Positions 26,993-36,427 of a stretch of 64,000 bases of DNA are shown piece after piece; positions within the stretch are counted from its first letter, which is position 1, and every line of letters starts with the position of its first letter. A program made the translations under genes and the position numbers. Origin of the DNA: Ochrobactrum sp. Q0168 (GTDB taxonomy: Bacteria > Pseudomonadota > Alphaproteobacteria > Rhizobiales > Rhizobiaceae); NCBI RefSeq assembly GCF_016427605.1, contig NZ_JAELXQ010000007.1, positions 62,001 through 126,000 of the forward strand. The letters run 5' to 3'. Below the pieces are notes generated by a model. It ran no database searches and was not told the DNA's origin. It worked only from the letters and a program-made list of their open reading frames with translations.

Positions 26993-28531
26993 ATGAGAGG
27001 TTTTTCTGTAAAGAAGCCATCTGAAACGGCTCCTGTGCTGCTCAGGCTTGACGACGTCTCTAAGGAATTTCCGGGCGTAAAAGCACTTTCGGGTGTCAGC
27101 TTCGATCTGCGCGCCGGTGAGGTTCATGCTGTCTGCGGAGAAAATGGCGCTGGCAAATCGACGCTGATGAAAATCATCAGCGGCGTATATCAACCCAATT
27201 CAGGGTCGATCACCTACAAGGGAGCGCCGGTTCAGTTCGCTTCGACGCTGGAGTCCGAAGCGGCTGGCATTGCCATCATCCATCAGGAACTTAATCTCGT
27301 GCCGCATCTGAGCGTCGCGGAGAACATTTATCTCGCACGCGAACCTCGCCGAGGCTTTCTGGTCGACCGAAAGAAGTTGATCGCCGATGCTAAGCGCTGT
27401 CTTAACCGTCTCGGGGTGAGTATCGATCCGAATGTGCAGGTGCGGACGCTGTCCGTCGCCCAATGTCAGATGGTGGAGATCGCGAAGGCGCTTTCGCTGG
27501 ACGCGAATGTGCTGATTATGGACGAGCCCACCTCGTCCTTGACGGAACAGGAAGCACAACTCCTCTTCAAGGTGATCCGTGATCTGAAAAGCCAGGGCAC
27601 CGGCATTATTTATATTTCTCACCGGCTGGATGAGATGCAGGAAATCGTTGATCGCGTTACGGTTCTGCGCGATGGGCGATATGTCTCGACCGATGATTTT
27701 GCTGACCTCACCGTCGATGAAATCGTTGCGCGCATGGTTGGGCGTTCGCTGGAGGACAAGTTTCCAGAGCCGACCCGACAGCCTGCGGATGACGTCATTT
27801 TCTCGGTGAAGGGCCTCACAAGGCGTGATGTTTTCGAGGATATCAGCTTTGATATTCGTCGTGGCGAGATTCTCGGCTTTGCCGGGTTGATGGGTGCGGG
27901 GCGAACCGAAGTGGCACGAGCAATTTTCGGCGCCGATCCGCTTGATGCGGGTACGATTCTGCTCGACGGCAGTGAATTGAAGATCACAGATCCACGCAGC
28001 GGGATCGATGCTGGCATCGCTTACCTGTCCGAAGATCGCAAGGCCCAAGGTCTCGCCATCGCGATGCCTGTGGATGCCAATCTGGTCATGGCGCGCATGC
28101 AGGCAGTCAGTAACAGTCTCGGCGTCATCGACCGCAAGCAAGAGCGGGACGCAAGCCAGCATTATGTCGATCTCCTCAGCATCAAGACGCCGAGCCTCCA
28201 TCAGCCGGTTCGTCTTCTGTCGGGTGGCAATCAGCAGAAGATCATCATTGGCAAATGGCTGTTTCGAGAGCCGCGGGTCATGTTTTTTGACGAGCCGACA
28301 CGGGGCATCGACGTTGGCGCGAAATTTGCGATCTATCAGATCATGGATGAGCTTGCGGCGCGGGGTATCGCGGTTGTTTTGATCAGTTCCGAACTGCCGG
28401 AAGTGCTTGGCATGTCTGATCGTATCGCTGTCTTCCATGGCGGTCGTATCGCTGCGACGCTCAAAACACGAGACACCAATCAGGAAGAGATCATGCATTA
28501 CGCGTCCGGCAGTGGTCGACGCGGCGAATAA
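26993..28531 (+). CDS. sugar ABC importer ATPase (RbsA/MglA-like, two domains)
   Basis: A 512-residue CUT2-type ATPase. The first domain has Walker A GENGAGKST, a modified signature LSVAQCQMVEIAKAL and Walker B VLIMDEPTSSL; the second has the usual degenerate Walker A GLMGAGRTE, the signature LSGGNQQKIIIGKWL and Walker B VMFFDEPTRGID. I start at 26993, where AGGAGGAG precedes the ATG; the frame is open 23 codons upstream. It is first in an operon with a permease and a binding protein. The substrate would be a monosaccharide. Confidence 0.94.
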   Translation: MRGFSVKKPSETAPVLLRLDDVSKEFPGVKALSGVSFDLRAGEVHAVCGENGAGKSTLMKIISGVYQPNSGSITYKGAPVQFASTLESEAAGIAIIHQELNLVPHLSVAENIYLAREPRRGFLVDRKKLIADAKRCLNRLGVSIDPNVQVRTLSVAQCQMVEIAKALSLDANVLIMDEPTSSLTEQEAQLLFKVIRDLKSQGTGIIYISHRLDEMQEIVDRVTVLRDGRYVSTDDFADLTVDEIVARMVGRSLEDKFPEPTRQPADDVIFSVKGLTRRDVFEDISFDIRRGEILGFAGLMGAGRTEVARAIFGADPLDAGTILLDGSELKITDPRSGIDAGIAYLSEDRKAQGLAIAMPVDANLVMARMQAVSNSLGVIDRKQERDASQHYVDLLSIKTPSLHQPVRLLSGGNQQKIIIGKWLFREPRVMFFDEPTRGIDVGAKFAIYQIMDELAARGIAVVLISSELPEVLGMSDRIAVFHGGRIAATLKTRDTNQEEIMHYASGSGRRGE

Positions 28532-28542
28532 GGATAATCAGC

Positions 28543-29595
28543 ATGACGGAAGTAACCAACGGTAAACCGGTAGAGCAACCCCAAATTTCAGCAGATAAGG
28601 GACGGCGTCTCAGCGAGCGGCAGAAGGATATCATTCAGAAGTTTGCAGCGCTTGGCAGTCTTGTCGTGCTTGCTGCAATCTTTTCCGCGACGAGCAGCGC
28701 CTTTTTCTCTGTTGGCAACGGCATGACCATAGCGCTTCAGGTCACTTCGATTGCTTTGCTTGGTATTGGTGCGACTTATGTGATCATCACGGGTGGCATC
28801 GACCTTTCCGTTGGCTCGGTGCTCGCGCTTGCTGGCGTCGTGGCTGCACTTGCCGTGAAGGAACTGCAGTTTCCCATCTGGATTTCGATGCTGCTCGGCA
28901 TTTTGACCGGTTCGCTTTGTGGCCTGATCAATGGTCTGGCTGTCACCAAGCTGCGTTTGCCTCCCTTTATCGCCACGCTCGGCATGATGTTGATTGCTCG
29001 TGGTGTTGCCTTGCAAATCACTGGCGCCCGCGCGGTTTCGGGACTGGGAGAGAGCTTCGGCGTTCTGGGTAACGGCTCGCTATTTCGGTTGGAGTCGATC
29101 GATGAGCAGGGGTTCCCGGTCGTCACTTTTCCGGGCATTCCGTATCCCGTTGTCCTGATGATTGTGATCGCCATCATCGCCGCGTTTGTTCTCAATCGGA
29201 CTGTGTTTGGCCGTCATATCTATGCCATCGGCTCCAACGCCGTCGCCGCGCGTCTGTCGGGCGTCAACGTCTCGCGGATCACGATCTATACCTACCTGAT
29301 TTCCGGCACGCTGGCTGGACTGACCGGTTGTGTGCTGATGTCTCGACTTGTCACCGCGCAGCCGAATGAAGGCGTCATGTACGAACTTGACGCCATCGCT
29401 AGCGCAGTCATTGGCGGTACATCATTGATCGGCGGTGTCGGTACGATTTCGGGGACCTTTATCGGCGCATTCGTCATCGGCATTTTGCGCAACGGTTTGA
29501 ATATGAACGGCGTTTCAGCCTTCACGCAGCAGATCATCATCGGACTTGTCATTCTGGTCACCGTCTGGATCGACCAATTGCGCAATCGCCGCTGA
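28543..29595 (+). CDS. sugar ABC importer permease (RbsC-like)
   Basis: A 350-residue CUT2 permease with about eight to ten membrane segments. Family hallmarks are ITGGIDLSVGSVLALAGV, GLINGLAVTKLRLPPFIATLGMM and AIASAVIGGTSLIGGVGTISGT. It follows the ATPase by 11 bp and precedes the binding protein by 72 bp. It forms the homodimeric channel for the sugar captured by the downstream protein. Confidence 0.94.
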   Translation: MTEVTNGKPVEQPQISADKGRRLSERQKDIIQKFAALGSLVVLAAIFSATSSAFFSVGNGMTIALQVTSIALLGIGATYVIITGGIDLSVGSVLALAGVVAALAVKELQFPIWISMLLGILTGSLCGLINGLAVTKLRLPPFIATLGMMLIARGVALQITGARAVSGLGESFGVLGNGSLFRLESIDEQGFPVVTFPGIPYPVVLMIVIAIIAAFVLNRTVFGRHIYAIGSNAVAARLSGVNVSRITIYTYLISGTLAGLTGCVLMSRLVTAQPNEGVMYELDAIASAVIGGTSLIGGVGTISGTFIGAFVIGILRNGLNMNGVSAFTQQIIIGLVILVTVWIDQLRNRR

Positions 29596-29667
29596 AGAGG
29601 AGGACGGGAAGGGTAGGGCCTTCCCCCGTTTCGAACTCCGGTCGGGTTCGGTTAGTTGGAGGAAAAC

Positions 29668-30612
29668 ATGGGTAAATTTAAAACTGCGCTTCTCGCTTCG
29701 GTCATGGTCTTCGGCGGTTTGTCCACCGCGTCGGCCGGTGAAATTGCCGTTATCGTCAAGACGGTCAATTCGACCTTCTGGCAGAACGTTCAGAAGGGCG
29801 CCGATGCTGCCATTGCCGAGGCAAAGGGCGAGCACACGATGACTTTCCAGGGACCAGCATCGGAGTCCGCTATCGCTGACCAGGTCAATATGGTCGAAAA
29901 TGCCGTCAACCGCAAAGTCGACGCCATTCTTCTTGCACCGTCTGATCCCGATGCGCTTGTCCCAGCCGTGAAAAAGGCTTGGGAAGCACGCATCCCGGTT
30001 GTCATCATCGACAGCCAGCTCGCCAGCGGTGCCGAGAAATATTACCAGTCCTTCCTGGCGACGGACAATAAAAAGGCTGGCGAACTCGCTGCCAAGGCTC
30101 TGATCGACAAGGTCGGCACGACGGGCAAGATCGCCGTCATGTCCTATGTTGCCGGTGCCGGGTCTGAAATCGGTCGTGTGGGCGGCTTTACCGACTACAT
30201 CAAGGCCAATTCGAAGCTGGAAATCGTTGGGCCTTACTATTCACAATCGCAGATGGCGACCGCGCTCAACCAGACCACCGATGTTCTGGCTGCCAACAGT
30301 GACCTGAAGGGCATTTTCGGCGCGAACGAACCAACTGCAATCGGCATGGGCCGGGCGATCAAGCAGGCCGGCAAGGCAGGAAAGGTTGCTGCAATCGGTT
30401 TCGACGGCAACCAGGATTTGCAGGAATTCGTCAAGGATGGCACGCTGGCTGCAACCGTTGTCCAGGGCTCCTACCAGATGGGTGATATCGGCGTTGCAAC
30501 GCTGCTGAAGTTGCTCAAGAAGGAAAAGGTCGAGAAGACAATCGATACTGGCGTCGTTGTTGTCACGAAGGACAATGTCGACAAGCCGGAAGCGAAGAAC
30601 GTTCTTTACTAA
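29668..30612 (+). CDS. sugar ABC importer substrate-binding protein (RbsB-like)
   Basis: A 314-residue periplasmic binding protein with a signal peptide (MGKFKTALLASVMVFGGLSTASAG). Type I fold motifs include IAVIVKTVNSTFWQNVQKGADAA, DAILLAPSDPDALVPAV and GIFGANEPTAIGMGRAI, as in ribose/galactose-type proteins. The ATG at 29668 follows TTGGAGGAAAAC, a strong ribosome site; an in-frame codon four residues upstream is less likely. A terminator-like hairpin follows the stop. Confidence 0.94.
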   Translation: MGKFKTALLASVMVFGGLSTASAGEIAVIVKTVNSTFWQNVQKGADAAIAEAKGEHTMTFQGPASESAIADQVNMVENAVNRKVDAILLAPSDPDALVPAVKKAWEARIPVVIIDSQLASGAEKYYQSFLATDNKKAGELAAKALIDKVGTTGKIAVMSYVAGAGSEIGRVGGFTDYIKANSKLEIVGPYYSQSQMATALNQTTDVLAANSDLKGIFGANEPTAIGMGRAIKQAGKAGKVAAIGFDGNQDLQEFVKDGTLAATVVQGSYQMGDIGVATLLKLLKKEKVEKTIDTGVVVVTKDNVDKPEAKNVLY

Positions 30613-30622
30613 GTCAAAGCTG

Positions 30623-30653
30623 GCGCGCGGAGCATATCCGCGCGCTCTTTTCG
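30623..30653 (+). terminator. hairpin with T-tract after the sugar-binding-protein gene
   Basis: A 9-bp GC-rich stem, GCGCGCGGA (30623-30631) with TCCGCGCGC (30637-30645), a 5-base loop and then TCTTTT. It is a typical intrinsic terminator. The reductase gene starts 25 bases later, so it may be an attenuator that gives more binding protein than downstream enzymes. Confidence 0.75.
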
Positions 30654-30677
30654 GTCAGATTGGGAATTCAGCACATC

Positions 30678-31685
30678 ATGAAGGTTTCAGATAGACGCAA
30701 ATTGCGCAATCGTGACGTCTCGTTCACGCTAATGGGTCTCGGCTGTGCCCAGATGGGTAACCTCTATCGATGGACGAGTTATCAGGAATCGCTGAGTGCT
30801 TTCGATGCGGCGTGGGATGCTGGTATCCGTTACTTCGATACAGCGCCTTTTTATGGCTATACGCGTTCAGAACGCCGCCTTGGCACGATGGTGACGGAGC
30901 ACAAACGCGACGAATATGTGCTCAGCACCAAGGTTGGGCGCATCATGGTGCCGGACGAGACAGTCGGGCCGGAAGAAGACGCTTACGTCGAGCCGCTGCC
31001 ATTTCGACCGACCTACGACTACAGTTACGATGCGATCATGCGTTCTTTCGAAGCAAGCCGCCAGCGGATTGGCGTGTTCGCTCCTGACGTGCTGTATATT
31101 CATGATATTGGCCGCGCCACCCACGGCGATCGCCATCAACACTATTGGGACCAGCTGACCAAGGGTGGCGGTTTCAAGGCGCTTGGCGAACTGCGTTCTG
31201 CGAGCTTGGTCAAGGCCGTCGGTCTAGGGGTCAATGAATGGCAGGTCGTATCCGACGCGATGCAGGAATTTGACATCGACGTTTCGATGCTGGCTGGCCG
31301 CTATACCTTGCTAGAGCAAGAAAGCCTTTCTCTTCTCGACCGTTGCCACCGGGAGGGCGTTGGTATCGTCGTGGCAGGTGCTTTCAATTCCGGTCTTCTA
31401 GCGGGCAATCGGAAGTTCAATTATGCCGAAGCGCCGGCCGATCTCCTGGCTCGTGTCGAGGAAGTTCAAGCGGCATGCGAATCCGAAGGTGTTACCATGC
31501 AAGCGGCGGCTCTGGCCTTTCCCGCGCTGCATCCTGCCGTGGTCACTGTTGTCTCAGGCGCCCGCAATGGCGAGCAGATGAAGGCAAATGTCGATTGGTT
31601 CGAGCAGGAAATTCCTGCCTCCTTCTGGGCGCGCCTGAAAGCCAAGGGCGTAATTTCTGCCGACGCACCAGCCGATAGCAACTGA
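30678..31685 (+). CDS. aldo/keto reductase (D-threo-aldose/L-fucose 1-dehydrogenase-like)
   Basis: A 335-residue TIM-barrel oxidoreductase. The catalytic tetrad is visible: Asp in YFDTAPFYGY, Tyr in the same motif, Lys in VLSTKVGR and His in VLYIHDIG. Members of this branch oxidise aldoses such as L-fucose, D-threo-aldoses or D-arabinose to lactones with NAD(P)+. I use the ATG at 30678; a TTG at 30660 is in frame. It is the first enzyme of the sugar cluster, after the ABC importer. No lactonase or sugar-acid dehydratase of usual type follows; an aconitase X does. Confidence 0.88.
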   Translation: MKVSDRRKLRNRDVSFTLMGLGCAQMGNLYRWTSYQESLSAFDAAWDAGIRYFDTAPFYGYTRSERRLGTMVTEHKRDEYVLSTKVGRIMVPDETVGPEEDAYVEPLPFRPTYDYSYDAIMRSFEASRQRIGVFAPDVLYIHDIGRATHGDRHQHYWDQLTKGGGFKALGELRSASLVKAVGLGVNEWQVVSDAMQEFDIDVSMLAGRYTLLEQESLSLLDRCHREGVGIVVAGAFNSGLLAGNRKFNYAEAPADLLARVEEVQAACESEGVTMQAAALAFPALHPAVVTVVSGARNGEQMKANVDWFEQEIPASFWARLKAKGVISADAPADSN

Positions 31686-31697
31686 CATACGCTGTAA

Positions 31698-31736
31698 ATT
31701 CCTCGCTCTGATAGCTTTCGTGTCAGAGCGAGGAAT
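31698..31736. terminator. long hairpin after the reductase gene; rest of gap empty
   Basis: A perfect 14-bp stem, ATTCCTCGCTCTGA with TCAGAGCGAGGAAT, and an 11-base loop begin 12 bases after the reductase stop. No T-tract follows, so it may protect RNA ends or act in a factor-dependent way. The remaining bases up to 32016 show no recognisable gene, only short open frames without family features. Confidence 0.55.
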
Positions 31737-32016
31737 GTAAAGGTCCTAGCGGATATATCGACTGGGGTGGGCGGTGCTCTACTCGACAATCCGGCTCATA
31801 CGCTTGATATTACGAGTTCGGTCGAAGCTGCTCTCGTTGCAGCGCCACTGCGCTCATTCATAACGCATTGAAAAGCTGATCAAAATGGGGCAGGATGCCC
31901 CAAATCGGGGAGAATTTCGTCGCTAATAGGGCTCGCTATCAAAGCCGTGACGCTTGCCGGAATCACCGCCGTCCTATTGGCGGAGATAGTGCAGAAATTA
32001 ACGAGGCAACCGACAG

Positions 32017-33702
32017 GTGGACAAGATCGCAACAGCCCGTAGCATTCTGGCCGGAACCGCCGAAGGGCCTATCCTCGCAACACATGAACCGCTGAGCTTT
32101 TGGGGCGGGGTGGATCCCGCCACAGGCAGGATCATCGACATACATCATCCGCTCCATGGGCAAAGTATAAAGGGTGTTGTGCTGATGATGCCATCGACGC
32201 GTGGCTCCTGTTCAGGTTCGGGCGTGCTGCTTGACCTGGCATTGAATGGCATGGCGCCGGCTGCGCTGATTTTCTGCCAGTCTGAAGACGTGGTGACGCT
32301 TGGGGCACTCATTGCCGACAAGATGTTTGGCCATCCTCTCCCCGTCTTGCGGCTGCGATCGGAGGAGTGGGAGCGCTTGCGAAAAGAGCCAGAGGCCGCG
32401 ATCACGCCCACGATGTTGACCGCGCCCGGTTTCACGCTGCCGCTCGCTGCATCGAAGGAGACTGGCCTCGCGCTTTCTGCCGCTGATCAAGCCATGGTGG
32501 CGGGTAAAGAGGGGAACGTTACCAAGCTTGCCATGGATATTATCTGTGCCATGGCCGAGAACCAGGGTGCGGAACGCCTGATCGACGTCGCGCAGGCTCA
32601 TATCGACGGCTGCATCTATGCAAGCTCGGCCAACCTGGTCTTTGCCGAGAAAATGGTGGATATGGGCGCGCAGGTGCGTGTTCCGACGACGATGAATGCT
32701 ATCTCCGTTGATCGTGAGCATTGGCAGGCGCAAGGTGTGCCTGCAACCTTTGGAAGGCCCGCCGCACGTCTTGCTGATGCCTATGTGCAGATGGGATGCA
32801 GGAGCACATTTACCTGTTCGCCCTACCTACTGGAGACAGCGCCGGAACAGGGCGATACAATCGCATGGGCAGAGAGCAATGCGGTCATCTATGCAAACAC
32901 AGTGCTTGGAGCCCGCACGGCAAAGCATCCTGATTTTCTCGATCTTTGCATCGCGATTACCGGACGAGCACCACTCTCAGGTGTTTACCTTGACGAACAT
33001 CGCTATGCGCAGCGTATCATTCACGTTGATATACCCGAGGGGTTCGACGACGCTTTCTGGCCATTGATTGGTTACCTCGCGGGCAAGGTTTCACCAGATC
33101 GTATTCCACTCCTGAAAGGGCTTAGGGACGTCAAGCCGTCGCCGGAAAATTTGAAAGCCTTATGTGCTGCCTTCGGCACGACTTCGGCCGCGCCTATGCT
33201 GCATATTGAGGGCGTTACACCGGAAGCGCATCTCATTTCGCCCTCAGCTGATACGGCTTTTATCACGAAAGACGATATGGCAGCGGGATGGCAGCTGCTG
33301 AATGATGGCCCTGATGCAGTGGACTTGGTAGCCATTGGTAGCCCACATGCGTCTCTGGAAGAATGTCGCGCTTTTGCAGATGCGTTGCAGGGCGGAAAAG
33401 CGGTCATAACCACGATCATTACCGCGGGGCGTCAGGTCATAGCTGCGGCGCGCGAAGAGGGAGCACTGCAAAGGCTGGAAATGGCAGGCGTTCAGGTGAT
33501 CCCCGATCTCTGCTGGTGCTCTATTTCCGAGCCTGTTTTCCCAACTGAGGCCAAGGCGCTGATGACCAATTCAGGAAAATACGCCCATTATGGGCCGGGT
33601 CTCTCTGGCCGTGCGGTGCGTTTTGGTAGTCTCGCCAGCTGTGCAGAGGCCGCGCAGACAGGCCACGTCGCTAAGGGGCTGCCGAGGTGGCTTGAAGCAT
33701 GA
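32017..33702 (+). CDS. aconitase X family protein (swivel and catalytic domains fused)
   Basis: A 561-residue protein. The N-terminal about 130 residues match the small AcnX swivel domain ([29 protein letters not shown]), followed by the large AcnX domain with [41 protein letters not shown] and [13 protein letters not shown], where cysteines bind the iron-sulfur cluster. Bacterial members characterised so far include cis-3-hydroxy-L-proline dehydratase. Translation starts at GTG 32017 with GAGG 10 nt upstream. The sugar context of this cluster does not fit hydroxyproline easily, so the substrate is open. Confidence 0.87.
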   Translation: MDKIATARSILAGTAEGPILATHEPLSFWGGVDPATGRIIDIHHPLHGQSIKGVVLMMPSTRGSCSGSGVLLDLALNGMAPAALIFCQSEDVVTLGALIADKMFGHPLPVLRLRSEEWERLRKEPEAAITPTMLTAPGFTLPLAASKETGLALSAADQAMVAGKEGNVTKLAMDIICAMAENQGAERLIDVAQAHIDGCIYASSANLVFAEKMVDMGAQVRVPTTMNAISVDREHWQAQGVPATFGRPAARLADAYVQMGCRSTFTCSPYLLETAPEQGDTIAWAESNAVIYANTVLGARTAKHPDFLDLCIAITGRAPLSGVYLDEHRYAQRIIHVDIPEGFDDAFWPLIGYLAGKVSPDRIPLLKGLRDVKPSPENLKALCAAFGTTSAAPMLHIEGVTPEAHLISPSADTAFITKDDMAAGWQLLNDGPDAVDLVAIGSPHASLEECRAFADALQGGKAVITTIITAGRQVIAAAREEGALQRLEMAGVQVIPDLCWCSISEPVFPTEAKALMTNSGKYAHYGPGLSGRAVRFGSLASCAEAAQTGHVAKGLPRWLEA

Positions 33703-33736
33703 TGAGTTGAGCTGGTGTTGGCTATCGCCGGGCACT

Positions 33737-34948
33737 TCAGGAAACGGCGCCAGATTTCAGGAGTGCTGAGAAACGCGGGTCGAAATGCCTGCTGATTTGC
33801 TCAAGCGCTGCCCCCCGCGCCACGGCCCATATATCGGTCAAGCCGACCAGCAGGCGCGGCAATGTTCGCACCGGATAATCAACGCTGGAAGAAACGAGCG
33901 GTTCGATCCGGTCCACGAGGCGGTTGGCCAAAAGTTTTGGCGCTCCGCCGCATATAATTATTGTTTGCGGATCGAAGATCGCCTCTATCGTATGAATGGC
34001 TGATCTTAGTTCCGTCGCCGCGCGCTCCAACCATGCTTCCACCCGGGGGTCGTTTTGCATCAGCAGGGTTTCAAGTTCTGCGGACAGATCGGGCTGTGCT
34101 TCGTCGAGTTTTAAATATTTGTAAAGCGACGAGAGAGAGGCGTGGTGTTCCAGCGGCGTTTGCACGCCCTGATTGGCCATCAGCATGGTGCCGATTTCAC
34201 CGGCATTGCCCTTGCTGCCCGTATAGATTTCTCCGTTCAGTATCAGGCCGGCGCCTACACCATAACCCAAATAGATACAGACGACATTATCGAGGCCATC
34301 CGCAAGACCGACCATTTTTTCTGCCCGTGCGCAGGCCGTGGCGTCGTTCTGCAACGTCACCGTTAAACCGGTGCTCTCGGTGAGCCTGTCAATCAGCGGG
34401 AACGACTGCCATGCGCTCATCACCCATCGGTCATCTTCGGGAACTGGTGTGCCGAAAGGCCCGGGCATCGCGACGCCAAGGCCCGACATTCGGTAGTGCC
34501 CATCGGGAAATTCACGCGCAAGCGCAGCCCGCACCTCGGCAATTTCCTCCAGTATGATGGCGCAGCCCTCTTCGGGATTATCAGCAGGCAGGGCGGCTTC
34601 CCGACGCATAACTTCATCGCCTGTCAGGTTGACAACGACGATCCGGGTCAAATGTCGGTCGATTTGAACGCCGAGCGCAAATGCGCCCTCAGGCACTAAC
34701 CGGTAGGGCGTTGCCGGTTGTCCGCGGCCTTGCCTGACGACATTCTCAGAACTCACCAATCCATCGCTTTCCAGACCTTCAATTAGGTTGGAGATTGTCT
34801 GTTTAGTGAGACTTGTCGCACGGGCGAGTTCGGCACGGGAGAGCGATCTGTTCTGACGCAGGGCGTCGATGATCACCCTGCGATTATGGGCACTGGTGCC
34901 CTCATGATTGGTGCCGCTGGTGGCCCGAATATCGCTCTTTCTTGGCAT
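33737..34948 (-). CDS. ROK-family transcriptional repressor with altered ligand motif
   Basis: A 403-residue protein: an N-terminal winged HTH (NRRVIIDALRQNRSLSRAELARATSLTKQTISNLIEGLE) and a C-terminal ROK domain. The usual EIGH sugar motif reads GEIGT, and the CxCGxxGC zinc motif is absent (the loop reads VQTPLEHHASLSSLYKYL), so it is unlikely to be a sugar kinase and may sense an unusual ligand. It is divergent from the CUT1 importer operon across 175 bp that contains a strong inverted repeat. Confidence 0.9.
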   Translation of the reverse strand: MPRKSDIRATSGTNHEGTSAHNRRVIIDALRQNRSLSRAELARATSLTKQTISNLIEGLESDGLVSSENVVRQGRGQPATPYRLVPEGAFALGVQIDRHLTRIVVVNLTGDEVMRREAALPADNPEEGCAIILEEIAEVRAALAREFPDGHYRMSGLGVAMPGPFGTPVPEDDRWVMSAWQSFPLIDRLTESTGLTVTLQNDATACARAEKMVGLADGLDNVVCIYLGYGVGAGLILNGEIYTGSKGNAGEIGTMLMANQGVQTPLEHHASLSSLYKYLKLDEAQPDLSAELETLLMQNDPRVEAWLERAATELRSAIHTIEAIFDPQTIIICGGAPKLLANRLVDRIEPLVSSSVDYPVRTLPRLLVGLTDIWAVARGAALEQISRHFDPRFSALLKSGAVS

Positions 34949-34988
34949 CCTTAATCCCTCTTGACACCAATAGATATTTATAACACGT

Positions 34989-35011
34989 TTAAGTCAATGG
35001 ATTTGACTTAA
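34989..35011. promoter_or_regulatory. candidate ROK operator (9-bp inverted repeat)
   Basis: TTAAGTCAA and TTGACTTAA are perfect 9-bp arms with a 5-bp spacer. The site lies 41 bp upstream of the ROK start and 112 bp upstream of the binding-protein start, in an AT-rich stretch. Its place and symmetry fit the operator by which the ROK regulator controls itself and the divergent operon. Confidence 0.65.
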
Positions 35012-35123
35012 TAAAGAACATAAACATTTAATAATGGTGGAACAACAGCTCTGAACTCGCGGTGATAGGGGCAATGTGCCGGGCACAAAGCACAAGCCGG
35101 AGGCAGATAAACGGGAGGTAACA

Positions 35124-36362
35124 ATGCTTAAATCAATTCGCACCGTCGTGCTGGGTACGCTGGCCGTATCCGCTTTCTCGGTTCCGCACGCTTTTGCTGA
35201 AACGACCCTGAACGCCCTGTTCATGGCTCAGGCCGCTTATAGCGAAGCGGATGTGCGCGCGATGACGGAGGCCTTTCAGACGGCCAATCCGGATGTGAAG
35301 GTCAATCTGGAATTCGTGCCTTATGAAGGGCTGCACGACAAGACGGTTCTGGCTCAAGGTTCGGGGCAGGGCTATGACGTTGTGCTGTTCGATGTGATCT
35401 GGCCAGCCGAATATGCGAGCAACAATGTGCTTGTCGATGTCTCGTCGCGCATTACGGACGAGATGAAAAAGGGTGTTCTGCCGGGCGCCTGGACGACGGT
35501 TCAGTATCAGGATAAATATTACGGCATGCCGTGGATTCTTGATACCAAGTACTTGTTCTACAACAAGGAAATCCTTGAGAAGGCGGGTATTAAGAATCCA
35601 CCAAAGACCTGGGCTGAACTCAACGAACAGGCGAAGATCATCAAGGACAAGGGCCTGCTCGCATCGCCGATTGCGTGGAGCTGGGCGCAGGCGGAGGCCG
35701 CAATTTGTGACTACACCACGCTGGTTAGCGCCTATGGCGGCGACTTTTTGAAAGATGGAAAGCCTGCCTTCGATAAGGATGGTGGACTGGATGCACTCAA
35801 ATATATGGTGGATAGCTATAAGTCCGGCCTCAGCAATCCGAACTCGAAAGAGTTTCTGGAGGAAGATGTGCGCAAGGTCTTCCAGAACGGTGACGCCGCC
35901 TTCGCGTTGAACTGGACCTATATGTACAGCAAGGTCAATGACCCTGCCGAAAGCAAAGTGGTTGGTAAGGTTGGCGTGGTGCCTGCACCGGGCGCCGATG
36001 GCAAGAGCGAGGTTTCGGCTGTCAATGGTTCCATGGGGCTTGGCATCACCACCACCAGCAAGCATCCCGATGACGCGTGGAAATATATCGTCTTCATGAC
36101 CTCGCAGAAGGTCCAGAACGATTATGCAAAACTTTCTCTGCCGATCTGGGCGTCGTCCTATGACGATCCGGCTGTGGCGAAGGGACAGGAAGAACTGATC
36201 GCGGCAGCGAAGCTCGGTCTGGCTGCGATGTATCCGCGTCCGACGACACCAAAATATCAGGAAATGTCCACGGCCTTGCAGCAGTCCATTCAGGAAGCCT
36301 TGCTGGGACAGTCTTCACCGGAAGACGCCCTCAAATCCGCAGCTGAAAACAGCGGGCTCTAA
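35124..36362 (+). CDS. CUT1 sugar ABC importer substrate-binding protein
   Basis: A 412-residue extracellular solute-binding protein, family 1. Signal peptide MLKSIRTVVLGTLAVSAFSVPHAFAE; mature type II fold with FQTANPDVKVNLEFVPYEGL, YDVVLFDVIWPAEYA and PWILDTKYLFYNKEILEKAGI. GGGAGG precedes the ATG at 35124; the frame is open 16 codons further. It heads an operon of two permeases, a SIS protein, a PfkB kinase and an ATPase. Ligand: a sugar or glycated amine (inference from the enzymes). Confidence 0.94.
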   Translation: MLKSIRTVVLGTLAVSAFSVPHAFAETTLNALFMAQAAYSEADVRAMTEAFQTANPDVKVNLEFVPYEGLHDKTVLAQGSGQGYDVVLFDVIWPAEYASNNVLVDVSSRITDEMKKGVLPGAWTTVQYQDKYYGMPWILDTKYLFYNKEILEKAGIKNPPKTWAELNEQAKIIKDKGLLASPIAWSWAQAEAAICDYTTLVSAYGGDFLKDGKPAFDKDGGLDALKYMVDSYKSGLSNPNSKEFLEEDVRKVFQNGDAAFALNWTYMYSKVNDPAESKVVGKVGVVPAPGADGKSEVSAVNGSMGLGITTTSKHPDDAWKYIVFMTSQKVQNDYAKLSLPIWASSYDDPAVAKGQEELIAAAKLGLAAMYPRPTTPKYQEMSTALQQSIQEALLGQSSPEDALKSAAENSGL

Positions 36363-36372
36363 GACCCTGATG

Positions 36373-36405
36373 GGAGTGGGTGCACCTGCATCCACTCCTT
36401 TCTTT
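36373..36405 (+). terminator. attenuator-like hairpin between binding-protein and permease genes
   Basis: GGAGTGGGTGCA (36373-36384) pairs with TGCATCCACTCC (36387-36398) with one G-T wobble, followed by TTTCTTTC. The innermost pairs must open because the loop is only two bases. Such a structure after a binding-protein gene usually lowers downstream expression or stabilises the upstream RNA. Confidence 0.6.
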
Positions 36406-36427
36406 CATTTAGGCTGAGGTGCAAACA

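Noticed and set aside
27200-28498. A 432-codon minus-strand open frame
   Set aside because: It is the mirror of the RbsA-like ATPase gene; the encoded text is rich in His, Arg and Asp with no domain.
31737-32016. A possible gene remnant between the reductase and aconitase X genes
   Set aside because: One frame is open for about 43 codons without a start codon or family match, too little to call a pseudogene.
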